A stretch of DNA of 64,000 nt from Heterobilharzia americana (GCA_944470555.2 OX104134.1:69930678-69994677); one strand, 5' to 3'. Numbered from the stretch's first letter, positions 11,138-23,229 are shown. The notes: generated from the sequence alone by a model not told the origin. Program-made: numbers and translations.

Positions 11138-13596
11138 AAATTGAGATCGACTTCAATCCAATCTGAAGACAGTGGAGACAGCCTGCTGGACACAAGATAA
11201 AAAGGAGAAGCAGATGTAGGTTCACACCACTCACTATCTAGTACAAGTAATCTGTATTCAAAATCAAGTTGAAAGCCTTCAAAGAAGCTGGTGATAGACC
11301 ACAGTCCAACTTCCACACCCTGAAGGGCGAAACCACAAAGGAAATTTTCACGTCAGTCAGTCGTCAGGACAAAATGGGAGACACTGAGCAACATCCCTGA
11401 AGAAACATGCGTAGAAGAACACTGGAACTCTTTGGAAGAGACGTGGAAAGAAACCTGCACAACCGTGTTAGGAAGGAAGAAGAAGCTAGACAGGACAAGA
11501 AATGGATGTCCACGGACACATGGAAGCTGATAAAGGAGGGAGAGGAAGGTGGTGAAGCAGAAGATGAACCAGTGCAGTGCAGGGATGAACAACGAAAAGA
11601 GGAACTGTATACAACCTATAAAAAACTGCACTGGACAAAGAAGTGAAGAAGAGTGTGCTGAAAGACAAAAGACACTTCTACGACACACTTGCAAGAGAAG
11701 TAGAACAGGTTGTAGGTAGGAGAGACAGAGACCTGACAACACTATATTAAATAACCAGGTTACTATCTGGGAGGGAAGAGATCAACACAGATGAAACCAA
11801 TGAAAGGTAGTTAAGGAAAGTTAGTTACCAAAGAGGAGAAAAGAAGGAAACGATGGGCTGACCACTTCAAAAAACTCCTGAATCGACCACCACCAGCACC
11901 ACTTGCAACTCGTCCGGAAATACCACAAGCAACCAAGCCACAGAACTATCAGTGAACACAAACCCTGCGACAAAAGCAGAAGTGAAGTGCTAAACGCCAT
12001 AAAGTTGCTGAAAGCCAAGAAAGCAGCAGGACCAGATGGAATTCCGCCAGAAGCACTGAAAACAGACGAAGAGACATTAGCAGCCGACATGCCCACACCA
12101 CTATTGCAAACAGTTGGGAAGGAAGGAAAGAAAGGTACCTATCGATTGATGGGAAAAAGGACTACCTTGTCAAAATCCCAAACGAGGGAAACCTAAGTCT
12201 TTGCAAGAACTGGTGCGGAATCATGATCCTGTCCCCACCCATCCAATCAAAATATTATGCCGCATCATCTTGAAGAGACTTAAAAATGCGCTGCCAGTCA
12301 AGCTGGTTGGCTTCAGGAAGGACAAACCATGTGCGCATCAAATTGCAGCGCTACGCTAGGTGTCATCACAGAACAGATTACAGAATGGCAGTCAACTCTC
12401 TACCTCAACTTCATCGATTTTGAAAAGGCCTTTGACAGCGTCGACCGAGAAGTAATTTGGAAACCGCTTCAACACTACGTAGTACCACGAACCTTTATCA
12501 GCCTTATTCAACAGCTATATGATGACGCCACATGCCGAGTGATTGACAATGGAAAGCTCAGTGATCCTTTGAAGTGAAGACAGGGGATGAGTGTAAGACA
12601 AGGTTGCTGCCTACTATCACCAATGATCTTCCTGACTGTGGTCGACTGGATCATGCAATAGATAACTGTGGGAAGCGAGATGGGCATACGCTGGCTGGAC
12701 CGATGAAAATACCTCGGAAGAAGATTTGGATTTCCCTGATGATGATTTTTGTCTGATGTCTCGTCGCACAAACTTGAAGATCAACAGGCAAAAACCAACA
12801 AGTTGGTAGAAGAGGCGAGGCAGGGCAGCGAAGACGGAACTTCTTTCAGGTGAACGTAGAGAAGACAGAGGTGATGAAGATACCTAACCACCAACAACAA
12901 GCACCAATCACCATGAACGGTGGAAACCTAAGGGAAGTAGTCTCTTTCAACTACCTACCTACCTACCTAGGCAGCATCGTTTCAACTACAGGCGGCACAG
13001 GCACAGATTAAGACACCAAAGCCAGGATCGGAAAGACAGCAACACAGGCCTTCATTAATCTGAAATCAGTGTGGAGGTCTACTGCACTCCACTCCACTCA
13101 GCATCAAGCGTGAACAAAATCCTGATTTTCAACACCAATGTCAAGTCAGTGCTTCTATGTGATGGTTCAGAAACTTGGCGCGTTACGAAAAGCTATTCCA
13201 ACAAACTGCAGACATACATCACTCGATACTGAAGACCAAATAGATGGCCAGAAGGAATAAACAACAAGGAACTCTAGTCGGGCAACGAACCAACCAAGAA
13301 CCCATCGCCCAACAAATATGCAGAAAAAAGTGGAGATAGATTGGACTGGACATAGACTGAGAAGACCATTTGGGACATCACGTGACAGGCCAGTTCGTTG
13401 AGTGGAGGTCAAAGAGGAAATGACGAGTTGGTAGTTCGAGGGTGATATGGAGGAGATCGTATGAAGAAGAAATGAAAGCTTGTGGACAGTCGTGGATCCA
13501 GGTTCAAAAGACAGAAGAGAACAGAGTGAAATGGCGACGTGCTACTAAAGCCCTATGTTCCACTAGGAACCCAAAGGACAAATAATAATAATAATA
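11138..13596 (+). mobile_element. RTE/SR2-type LINE, 5'-truncated, inserted into copy A
   Basis: About 2.46 kb on the plus strand with several stops and frame changes. It starts in the linker between endonuclease and RT (KWMSTDTWKLIKEG), then RWADHFKKLLNRPPP, AAGPDGIPPEALKTD (about 12037-12080), the RT block LYLNFIDFEKAFDSVDREV (about 12400-12450), a catalytic box read as LDFPDDDF (12725-12750, so FADD has become FPDD), and the C-terminal RTNQEPIAQQICRRKW-like block. It ends in (AAT)n at 13581-13596. The endonuclease domain is absent, as expected for 5' truncation during reverse transcription. Same family as the fragments at 50.9 and 62.3-64 kb. Confidence 0.85.
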
Positions 13597-13609
13597 ATGG
13601 TTGTTACAA
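13597..13609. repeat. Target-site duplication, right copy
   Basis: Exact copy of ATGGTTGTTACAA seen at 11125. The first bases overlap the (AAT)n tail, so the true duplication may be shorter by a base or two. Confidence 0.8.
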
Positions 13610-15820
13610 GAAGACTTTTGTTACTCCTTATAGATTAAAACGATCAGGAAAGTAGACAAGTTTGACAGCTTAACCTCTGATTCCCATGCGCCACCGAATA
13701 CCTCGCCACGTAAATTAGCATTCTCCTACATCCATCCTTGAAATCTTTGAGTGTCAGACTTTTAGATCCTGTTGCTTTGCATCCTTTTGGGTTTTGGTAC
13801 AGCCTTCTCAACCCCATACAGTGTTTGAGGACCGACACATATGTCCCATTAGGGTTCAGGTTGGATTTTGGGCAAGTAAGGCTTGCTGAGAGCCAGTTGA
13901 ACCATGCTTCGAAGTGTTCTAGCTGTCTGTCCTAGGAGGTTATCAGCGTTCTATCCTTTTCGGTGATGGTCTCACTCACCATCATTTTCTGCTTGCCAGT
14001 ATCCTTAATAGGCCTAAATAGTTTCCGGATGTTACCCGACGCTGATGTCCTCTGCATCTCTCTCGCTTTTGCCACCCACCACTGCTCGCGATCGATGCGA
14101 AGACTCGCTTTCGATTTCTGCTTACTTTGCTTTTGACCTTCATTCTGGTCACATCCAGCTGCAATCAATCTTCTCACATCAATCAGTTTCGACGATGTGG
14201 GGAAATCTAGTGGCGTTTGCTAACTTTCGGATGTAGGTTACCATCTGTCTTTACCGCTGTTTCTACAGCAGGCTTTGCATCACGCCACATCTCATCAAGA
14301 TGAGCATTGCTGTCTTGTTCATATAAATCGTTGGCTAACTCCTCCCTAAATACCTACATGGTGTCCTCATTTTCCAATCGACAGGCTTTGCTATCGCTTG
14401 CTTCCTGCTAACAGTCACACACAGATATGCACGAGCTCGTACTAGAGCGTGATATGAGTCCAAACTGGTACTCCAGAAAGAGCAATAATACCCTACCGAT
14501 ACTCTGCAACGACGGCTTACAGCAATGTGATCTAACTGTGTCCATCATTAGTTTGATGTCAGCCAATACCATGTAAGACAGTGTCTACCCTTATGTTCAA
14601 CATTACTGCGGACCAGAAGTAAGTGATTGTCGGAACAAAATTGTGAGAGACGATCATCGTTGTCGGTTTGTTGGCATAGTATCCCATAAGTGCCCTCAAG
14701 ATGCCTTTCAGATTGACTCAGCTCCTCCATTTGAGCGTTAAAGTCACCTGCCATTATGACCACATCTGGATGTTTTCCTTTATGTAGCCTCTCATAAAAT
14801 CTGTCCTTTGCATCATCCGAACTTCAGTCGGTGAGTGCGTGGGCGAAGATTAAGAATAGACATCGACTGGTCTCCCGATCCTTCTTAGTTTTAACAGATC
14901 CATTCAGTCGAAAAGCACATAGACGGCTGTTTACTGGGATCCAATTGAGAAGCGCACTTTCGGCTGTACAGCTCAATGTTATGCTTACAGCTAGTGACCG
15001 TATTGGCCGGGTGAAGTGAAGTAAATAACCACACTTGGGTCCTGTACACGTGTCTCAGAAACTTAGAAAACATACATGGCTAGAGACCCCAGAGTTCTGG
15101 CGAGCGATGCTTGTTGTCCAATTTGGCATAAAGTTCGCACGTTGAAAGCGCCTACATGGAATCGATGAGGAGCGGGGTCTTAGGAGACTAGGAATGAGGT
15201 TACGATGGCTTTAATCGCTGGGAATGGTCGCAGAATGAAGTGGGGAAGGTGTGAAAGGTTTACTTATAGTATGCGGAGATGAAGGCAAAAGAGGAGACAG
15301 AGTTGAAGAGGATAGGTCATGTTCGATTGGATCTTGTGTCTTACTGGAACGTGTGGCCGGTTGGCACTTTCCAGCTGCTCACACTGTGGAAGGCTATTTC
15401 TTCTTAAAGTGCTTGAAAGAGGAAAAGATTTGTGTGACCGCCCAGCCCCTGGGACATCTGCTTGAGCCCCGTCACATACAGGTCTTTGAGGATTGCTGAT
15501 GTGAGACGTGACTGCTTTAACGACGGAGAGAGAAAACCCATACCACCGACGCCAGAAGACAGTTGGTATTCTTGAGGTCGACTTTTTTAACCTCCTCTTC
15601 CCATATAACCTGGCGCTGCTGGTCATACAAGGGAACCACCTTACTGCTGTCATACCTCATCCAGCCAGCAGTACGACCTCTCACTTGGACCCCCGTCATA
15701 GCCTAGTAATTTACATTACAAAGGTAACTGCTTTTCGTTTAGCCAGTACCTAACAGACCTTTCTGACGTAGTAGGATTTCGGGGGAGCAAGTTTTTCAGC
15801 CTGTGTAGCCCGTTAGGTCA
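13610..15820 (-). mobile_element. RTE-type LINE copy A, 5' half (endonuclease to RT linker)
   Basis: Continues copy A on the far side of the inserted RTE. Minus-strand pieces in order: a 5' region (about 15820-15260; MTGVQV...GWMRYDSSKVVPLYDQQR), an endonuclease stretch with VIMAGDFNAQMEEL and ERHLEGTYGI (14763-14548), then REQWWVAKAREMQR and IRKLFRPIKDTGKQK (14177-13932), and FKDG near 13740. Together with 9636-11137 this makes about 3.7 kb, near full length for an RTE element. The 5' border near 15820 is estimated. Numerous stops show it is dead. Confidence 0.8.
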
Positions 15821-15904
15821 ATAGGATATGCAAACCAAACCAGCACGTTGAGGTAGAAGCTGTCGGACAGGCGAACTTTTAATGTTTTTGCCGAATTAAT
15901 GTCT

Positions 15905-16108
15905 TTCAATTTAGAGGTTTGTGGGGATTTATTTAGTGATTTCAGATTGGCATTTATCACGGACTGACACCAGTTGGAGAAACATTGGAAACCTGAGGGA
16001 ATCGAACAAGTGTTTCCTCCTGGTGTGGGACTCCTTAGCAGTGCGTACCCATGACCGCTAGGGACCGAACCCAGGACCTTCACGTTCTGTAGCTAGAACC
16101 CTACCGTA
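15905..16108 (-). repeat. Hammerhead SINE family 1, minus copy
   Basis: Minus-strand B-box GGTTCGGTCCC is followed by 'gcactgctaaggagtcccac' and GGAGGAAACACTTG, the hammerhead block (15990-16045) with core CTAAGGA for CTGATGA and a lost cleavage triplet. The 3' tail ('ccccacaaacctctaaattg' on minus) ends near 15910. Head-to-head with the copy that follows. Confidence 0.7.
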
Positions 16109-16355
16109 GACTAACATACGTAGAAAATGTAAACTACTAGATTCCAACCCAGTGGCCTACTGGTAGCGTGCTGGCCATCGAACCTGAACGTCCCGGGTAT
16201 ATTCCCTGGTGGGATGGTTGGTACGCACTACTGAGGAGTCCTACGCTAGGACAAAACAGCTCTCCAGTTCTCCCAGGCTTCCAATGGTTCTCCAACTATT
16301 TTCATTCTGTGACGAATACTAACCTGGACTTAGTCTGCGAACAAACCTATTCTTT
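16109..16355 (+). repeat. Hammerhead SINE family 1, plus copy
   Basis: A-box-like 'cagtggcctactggtagcg', a decayed B-box, then a hammerhead block at 16219-16275: CTGAGGA, GTCCTACGCTAGGAC forming a 5-base stem II, AAAAC for GAAAC, and ACAGCTCTCCAG. Two core changes make activity unlikely. The tail 'gacgaatactaacctgg' matches the family. Confidence 0.75.
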
Positions 16356-17159
16356 CCTTTTTGTTTAAAGCATTTGCTGACGTCAAGATATGTACGGCTT
16401 TCCAGGACACTCTTTCTTTATGTGAATCAATCTTGTGTCCACTTTGAATCGCATGCATTGCTATTGCCAAAACTTTTCCTAAACTTTTCAATTTCACCTC
16501 ATTCTTCGGTTCAATAACTGAAGTTTATTGCTATAAGTTTTTATTCCCAGTCTGTCTCAACTAAATTCAGTTTCCCGACACAAAACTTTAGGGAGCTGTC
16601 TTCTGAAGCTTCTGTAAAACTGGGTGGTCGCGTAAAAAAGTCACAATGGTTGGCTTTGCTTGAATAAGGCAGAAATCTGCTTTTAGAAATTTATGTGATT
16701 ATCAACGTTTTTAAGTGAACTACTCCCTATTTTGTTCAGCAAGTAGGTAACGCTGTTTGCCCAGTACAATTCCGTCAAAAATTCATCCATACACATATAC
16801 AGGTGATTATTTCCAACATTTTGGGTTTGCCAAGGGCCTTATTACTAGTCAAAGATGAGTAGGGAGAGGAATGATACAATCGTAAATCTGATTTGATACA
16901 AGCATGTGGTATAGTCATTAAAAATGAAGAAGATCGTTAGACTTCAATGATGATAAATGACCACTACTGGATTAGTGTCCCTAATCTGAGTCGTATCCAT
17001 AGGTGAAATACAAAAGGGGAAATAAATCTCTAGATACTTGTGATACAGGTACTGCTCACTAATTTATACGTTTGATAATATCCTGAACACTCATGCGAAT
17101 GTTGTAATTCTGGTAAGATCCTGACCCGGAGATTTAAACAACTGAAGTTTAGCTACTTA
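16356..17159. other. No supported gene
   Basis: AT-rich sequence, in intron or flanking DNA of the endophilin-like gene. No credible exon or repeat recognised apart from ordinary low complexity. Confidence 0.4.
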
Positions 17160-17442
17160 TTCACAGTTTTCAATCCCACTTCATCTATCAGTAGTGTTAT
17201 CCGGCAGCACAAAGGCTTTTCACATAATGTTTTGAAACTGCTCCTTGCTAACCATGGTCCCATTGATGGTAACATCAAAAGTGCATGAGAAAAGTGGTTT
17301 CAAGTAGCTAGACTTCCAGTATTTGATAACTAGTTCTTGATTTTGTGGGAAAACTGAGCAGTGCCGATCAACATCCGTTTTGTGCAAAGTTTAGCTTGTT
17401 CAACTTCATCTTTATCACTTATTTACAAGTTCATATCCACAC
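17160..17442 (-). CDS. Doubtful fourth exon of the endophilin-like gene, frame-broken
   Basis: On the minus strand three successive pieces in different frames resemble the second BAR helix region: EVEQAKLCTKRMLIGTAQF (about 17432-17370), then YWKSSYLKPLFSCTFDVT ... VSKEQFQN (about 17340-17230), then LCEKPLCCRITLLIDEVG (about 17225-17175), with a possible donor GTGAAT at about 17165. The order, the IGTA and L.PL signatures, and a phase that can accept exon 3 (one base carried over) fit endophilin. The two frame changes mean either assembly indels or a decayed exon, and the acceptor is weak. A plus-strand exon reading of the same bases was considered and judged less likely. Confidence 0.35.
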
Positions 17443-17681
17443 AGCCTAGATCACTGGGACGGGATAAGAAGCTAGTTATTAGTCCTCGTGGGAAGTGACC
17501 GACTAATAGCTGAATACCGGTATCTGTGTATAATCTAAGGGTTGAATTCCTATTGATCTTATTTTACTTACCTTCTGTCAAAAGGTAAATGGATCATTCT
17601 CTTTGATTAAGAGCAATCTTGAGGTGGACCATTACTTTATTATCAAAGAAATGCAACATATGGAACCCGCTTATACTTTCT

Positions 17682-17683
<2 letters not shown>

Positions 17684-17726
<43 letters not shown>
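17684..17726. repeat. (TA)n microsatellite
   Basis: About 21 uninterrupted TA units in the intron side of the endophilin-like gene, about 100 bases below exon 3. Confidence 0.95.
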
Positions 17727-17727
<1 letters not shown>

Positions 17728-17827
17728 CAAATATCTGACCTGAATTAAGCTGAAATGATATAATCGGTTAGATTAAAAAGTGCAGTGATGATCACCTTTA
17801 TTAGGAAAAGAAGCATCAAAGACTTAC

Positions 17828-17959
17828 CATATGGAGTGTTAACTCCAACCTCTGTACCTACGCTTATTAAAGTATCACCAAGATGTTCAGCAGGTAGCTT
17901 CGCCGGAACCTTCAGCCAGTAGCTCTTATTATCTGTGACCAGACTTTCTACTTTGTTAG
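17828..17959 (-). CDS. Endophilin-like BAR protein, coding exon 3
   Basis: 132 bases on the minus strand, acceptor ttttttcag and donor GTAAGT both consensus. It starts with two bases completing a serine codon and encodes NKVESLVTDNKSYWLK, then AEHLGDTLISVGTEVG and VNTPY, ending one base into the next codon. The block E.LG..LI..GTE.G..T.YG is the signature of the endophilin BAR domain (for comparison, endophilin B has a LLGQYMIDAGTEFG motif here). Endophilins bind and bend membranes in endocytosis and organelle dynamics and usually carry a C-terminal SH3 domain. The SH3 exons are not found in this window, so the gene is partial here. A or B subtype is uncertain; B is favoured by exon 2. Confidence 0.85.
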
Positions 17960-20900
17960 CTGAAAAAATATTTAAAGTCCACTGTTATTATTTGTTTAAT
18001 TTCAAGAGATTTGAAAACTTTGACATCACCAACAACTCATGAGATTACGTGAAAATTTCAAAACTGAAAACTAGTTAGAAATCGCAAAACAGTTTGGTAG
18101 TGACCAAAAAGTCCCAAATCTGCTAAAACCTTTTCAAACAGTCATTTCAAGTATGTTATTACAGCTAGCAAAACTCTGTCAATAAAAGTCGTATTTTCTA
18201 AAAAGTTGGAATGTCAAAAGCCCATTTATTTACCTACATATTTATTACATATTAACACTAATATTCTTCATCACTTTTGGATATTTAAATTTGATCTTGC
18301 AGTGGGAGAAGTTTTGTTTTAACTCAAGGAATCTTATATAATGTAGCAGTCTAACTCGGAAATATTTTTGGAATCAAATAAATCAGCTACTAAACTGTAG
18401 GATTCAAAGTTTTTGATGACTTCAATCAGTCACCAACGGACCCAGCTTATAAACTTTATTCTTAATAACGCCTCCCGTCGTAGCACAGGCATAGAAGGAA
18501 TGCATTTACTAGTATTCTAGTCTACTTTATTCATTTTCGTTGTTATAGATGTCACTACTAGTCTTATGGCCTTGTAAGTTCTGTTAGCATACGATTAAAA
18601 ACATAAAGTAGTCACTATATTTCAATCAATGTAGCTATCCAATCGTTGATTTTGATCAGGCCTTCGCAACCATATGATGCGATGTGACCAATGAGCAGAG
18701 AGATAAAGGCTATCCTGAAGTGAATTCAATATTGTTAAAGGCTATGCATGATTTTCTGAGTTGCAAAAACAAATGTGCTGAAAGTCGAGAAGAAAACTAA
18801 GGTATAATCACCAACATACATTTGTTTAAAGTGCACTTACTACACTATAGAGAAAGACTATGATATCTTTATGCAATAGTTATGCCTAAGGGCAATGCTA
18901 CCCGGTAGTATTACAAAAACAGATGAGCCATATCATTAAAAAAAATAAATGACGTAATAGATGTTGGGCACGCCTTGAAGCACAAGTGGAACTGAAGTTA
19001 TTACTGTATTTACCCAACTTGAAAGATACCTAACACATATTCACTCTTTCTTGACTTACATTTGGGTCAGGAAATAAAGAAATAAGAGCAAAAAATTACT
19101 TATTATGGATGTAATAATGATTTGTGTTTGACTGCTTTCAAAGACACCCTTTCTCAGTTAACCTATACTGTAATTCGTTTGATTACATTTTTATACATTT
19201 TTTAAACCAACCCATGAAGGACGTTTATCACCAGGTTCAAGGGGTGCACGAGTGGTCAAGTATGATCTTAGACACTTTGTCCACTAAGATATTACACAGG
19301 TTAGGATATCTAATGTTTTTAGACTGAAATGCAATTTTTCCAATGAACTAAACCTAGTGTATATAACTCTGACATGCAAATCTAGACACATGAATGCAAA
19401 ACAGAGCTGAACAGTGAAAAGTTCACTGATTCATTTAATTACTTTAGAGATTGAAAATCTACCTAAAGATTTGGTTGTACAAATTGTTTACGGAGTTGAA
19501 ACGATTTGGATTCAAACTGCGTTTTTTGGTGGATCGACTTAATGCATATAAAATTCTAAAGCACATGCGTGAGATTAAAATCTTAAAGATTTGCGAAGCA
19601 CAATTAGATATCTTGAGTGGTGATTTTGACAGTAAAAAAGACTTAACTCAGAAATGTCCTTAAAGACGAAGAAATCTTCGTGATTTCTCATACGTTTTCT
19701 AGATAATAATACATGTATATTCCAAAAATGAGCTGTAATCCTGTTAAGCTTAACTTATTCTTACTATAAACAATTACGCAGAAATTATTACAGTTAGTGG
19801 GACTGGTTATTTGCACTAGTTGTCCGTGATTTCTACTAAGCCATACTCAGAATTGTGATGGAAACTTTGCATATCTTTGTGCTTCATATTTAACGAAATA
19901 CTATTTTATTTCAACTTAGAAGTATCACTTACAATGTAAGTGATGTGCTGCAAGTGAGTTACTGCAAATCATCAGAGTCAAGGGGTAAACGTATCAGTTA
20001 CACACAGAGGATTTCATCCATAGTTACATAACACTCATAAGCTTTTTAAATTCGCACTGGGCCGTAAACTCACGAAAGCGCCAACAGATATGTAGAGTGA
20101 AGAAATTTCTTAGATAACATCAGGCTTAGTTCATGTAAAGTACAGTTATTGCGAAAATATCTGATGACGGTAGAGGTACGTGTAAATAAAACATCGGGTT
20201 TCAAGGTTATCTTCAGTGTGTTAGCAAGCATCTCCTAATTGTATCGGAAAACTCTAGCCGTATCCTACCATTTTAAGACCTTTATTACACGTTTTTGGGC
20301 TTGAAATCAATTTACTTAATATTACAGAACGTCAGTCAAGTGGTTATCTCAAGAAGATTTGAATATGAAGTGAAAGATATTGTAAAACATGCACGTAAAT
20401 GTAATAGCTGTACAGTATATATTTCGAGTAGTTTTGCTTACCATTCATGTTTTCAGTTAAAAAGCGGACTATCTAGCTGACTTGTTAAGCAATACAACTA
20501 CATAAGAACAAGGTGTTTCTATATAGTCTGAAAACTGGCATTAAAGATGCAACGGCTTAGATCTTGTTATTAAAGTGAATCCTGGTGTCTACGTAAACAC
20601 AAAACCAGAAACAGTTTACCGTTATACGTTAACCTTACAGACAAAAGTAATTAAACCATCACAATAATTGCTAAGTGAAGAAAGCGAAATGGCACAAGGT
20701 AGTAATGCCAAGTTCAAAACCTCTTAAAGTTGACAGCAAAGTCTGAATCGTGGCTTTAACGTACATGGAGAGAGTGGTGCAGTGGTCGAAAGTATCATCG
20801 TCAATTCGCTGTTATAAGGTGGTCATGAAAAACAATTAATGACTTATTTATACAAAGTTTAGAAATCTATTCACAACATCCCCGAAAAATGAGAACGAGC

Positions 20901-22556
20901 AAGACGAGCGAATTCATAAGGCATGTCATTAATTGAAGAGACATCGAGAATTCGGTCTATTTGCACAGTATAGATACAACCTCACCTTTCAGATATGATT
21001 CCTATTGAATGGTTGAAGTATAAACTCGGAAATTATTGAAACCTCAAACAACAGCTGAAAGTAACCATTTGATGGGAGTCCACTTCAAGAGTTTAGCTTA
21101 TGTAGTGTGACTGATTTAGCCATGTGTTTTGTAAAATAGCGTCAAAAGGAAACCTGCATTTTTATCGGGTGATCATCTAGAACTGCTGATCCTAATAGCA
21201 TGGACATAATAATTCGTGAGATTTTTTAAAGTTGAACAAATGTTCTCTTCAGGAAAGGTTATCTCACTGGTTGCCACTTACATTTTGTACAAACTGATCA
21301 AATAGCTAGCACAAAAAAGATGTTTGCAGCAAAAATGTCCGGTTACGGCGAAAAATCCTTATCGACAGGTTTGTTCGCCCTTGAAATCCAATTTGCAATA
21401 CTTTAAAATAAACACACCACTCATGACTGTCCTTAAGCTAGTTTTGTCAGTGCTACTTTTTGAGTTCGACAAAAATTTGGAGAAATAAAGCAACAATTAG
21501 GTTTTAAAACAGCTTATTTCTTAGTCTCGGACTAGCGGAGCGGTCACGCGAAGTTTTCATACAAGATAAATATTTTCCCCAGATATGGACTGTAGCTTCT
21601 AAAAGAGGGTTACTAATGGATACAGCTCTATTCTGCTGAAATATCGTCAAAAAGCAACTGGAAACTGACCTTTTCGGCAAGCTGTTTAATTTCTGGTGAA
21701 TCAAAAACTTAAATAGGTACAGAGCAACCCTGAGTATAGAAGGCTGCTGCAAAAGACGTGGTGCCGTGTAACAAAAGTTGGTGTTAACAGAGAAAAAGTA
21801 GTACGGGCATACATAGAAATTCCCATCACCGAAATTTTATTTAGGGATATGTCCTATTAAGACCTTAAATTAGAGCACCAACCTATGGAAAGACCGAGAA
21901 AAATGGACGAAAGAGAAGTCACTTCCGAGGTGTTGTTTATTAGATATCAACGTTTATAAAATAATGAGTAAGAGTAGGTTCAGTGAAAACTGTAGTCACA
22001 TTTTGTCTCTCATGAACTCAAAGCACCAATCCCTAGGACCTTTATTTATTGTGCGTATACTTGCACAAATAAAATACTTTAAAAGCCTTCAGTTCGAAAT
22101 CGATTTCCTGAAAGGAGATTTGATATGCTATTAGGGATAACGTGTCAAGAAAACACCGACTAACTAGTTAACACATACTTTTCCAGTCTAGGTTAACACA
22201 AATGAGTCGGAATCACAAAATCTGAAACAGCGTTCTAAAACGTCGGTTTATCAGTGTATTGCTTACTGCTTGCAGTGAAGCAGAACATATTGAATATAAC
22301 GGCAATTTACAAAATTTGGTCAGTGAATATTTAAAATATGTTAGTGAGAAGAAAAAACATACTAACTATAGCAGTGTTAGTTAGTTGTAGAATGAAATAT
22401 ATGTTAAAAACTTATCATAAAACAGAAGTACTTCCGTTTTAAAACAACCACTAGTGATTATGTTTTCATTAGAATACAAACTGACCGACATCTTCAATGC
22501 GTCTAGCTGTGTCAGACGAGAAACTAGTTAAGTAGTAAAATAGAATTTACAAACAC
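17960..22556 (-). other. Intron 2 of the endophilin-like gene (about 4.6 kb)
   Basis: Bounded by donor GTGTTTGT after exon 2 and acceptor ttttttcag before exon 3; phases agree (one base plus two). I see no retroelement protein remains or clear genes inside. Open frames at 19124-19327, 19451-19663, 20295-20480 and 21504-21752 have no recognised domain. Confidence 0.7.
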
Positions 22557-22692
22557 ATGGGTTTATCCAAAGTTCAATGGCTTCCATTATTTTCTTTGTT
22601 GCTTCGTGTATTGAATCAGCCTGAGACAGTAGTGTCACAAACTCTTCATCAAATTCCGTCTTCTCAGCTCTTCCAATAGCTTCATTTGTTTT
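22557..22692 (-). CDS. Endophilin-like BAR protein, coding exon 2
   Basis: 136 bases on the minus strand encoding KTNEAIGRAEKTEFDEEF, then VTLLSQADSIHEATKKIM and EAIELWINP, plus one base. It matches the first BAR helix of endophilin B (EEKLGQAEKTELD...LL..AE.T...TEKIM..TE..LQPNP). Acceptor cgttttag, donor GTGTTTGT (less usual but the phase to exon 3 is right). Upstream it is separated from exon 1 by only 35 bases. A membrane-binding amphipathic, coiled-coil role is expected from the family. Confidence 0.85.
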
Positions 22693-22727
22693 CTAAAACG
22701 TTGAAATATAACCCATGTTCAATATAC
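22693..22727 (-). other. 35-base micro-intron between endophilin exons 1 and 2
   Basis: It runs GTATAT to TTTTAG on the minus strand and removing it joins two frames that match the endophilin N-terminus without a gap. Very small introns near the 5' ends of genes are characteristic of schistosomes. Confidence 0.8.
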
Positions 22728-22778
22728 CTGCAAGGCTCTGTTGAGCTTAGTGTTGGTAGTGTCCAGGAACTTCCTCAT
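22728..22778 (-). CDS. Endophilin-like BAR protein, first recognised coding exon
   Basis: 17 codons, MRKFLDTTNTKLNRALQ, ending in CAG before a GTATAT donor. It aligns with the amphipathic N-terminal helix 0 of endophilins (VKKL...FLSRAVQ). I chose the ATG at 22778 because the frame has a TAG about 40 bases upstream and no other ATG between. An AG directly before the ATG leaves open that this is an internal exon and that two to five residues come from an upstream exon. Too short to be found by length alone; recognised by joining to exon 2. Confidence 0.75.
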
Positions 22779-23215
22779 CTTAACGAGAACACGTGTGACG
22801 GTTAAACGTGACCCAACGTTCTATTTATGTATCCTGAATGATACGAACAACTTGGTGTTCAACATCCAACGCCAATAATCCAGGAGGTAAAAACTGGTAG
22901 TTTTCGGTCTTTCATGTCTGTTTTTGAGCAGCTGCGCTTTTTTGTTCGGTTTTATCCTGTAATGGGCAAGTAAATTCCTCCTACTTTCCTGCTTTTAGCT
23001 CTGGTAAGATGAATATTTTTGTGTGTTAGCTTTCAAGATCCAGTATCTTCTTGCTGACTTGTACATACCAACTTCTTTCTTTCCACTCACTTGTGGGTTG
23101 TGTGGAACAGTTTTAGGTGGATTATGATGTATTAGGTCTACTCACTCCCCACTTGTAGCTCTGGTTTACCTGATAGGTTGTTGGGTGTTGATCAAATTCG
23201 TAGAGTTATATGACT
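22779..23215. other. Upstream flank of the endophilin-like gene
   Basis: No open frame or repeat recognised. It would contain the 5' UTR and any promoter or trans-splice acceptor; I cannot point to specific signals. Confidence 0.4.
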
Positions 23216-23229
23216 TGTCCAGGAACTGC

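Noticed and set aside
11407..11668. Charged plus-strand protein and its antisense partners as host genes
   Set aside because: The plus frame is the endonuclease-RT linker of the inserted RTE; the minus frames are its shadows.
17048..17268. Plus-strand exons with consensus-looking borders (acceptor ttattcacag, donor GTAACA)
   Set aside because: The phases do not join, one reading hits a stop, and the minus strand here reads as a more convincing BAR-like exon.
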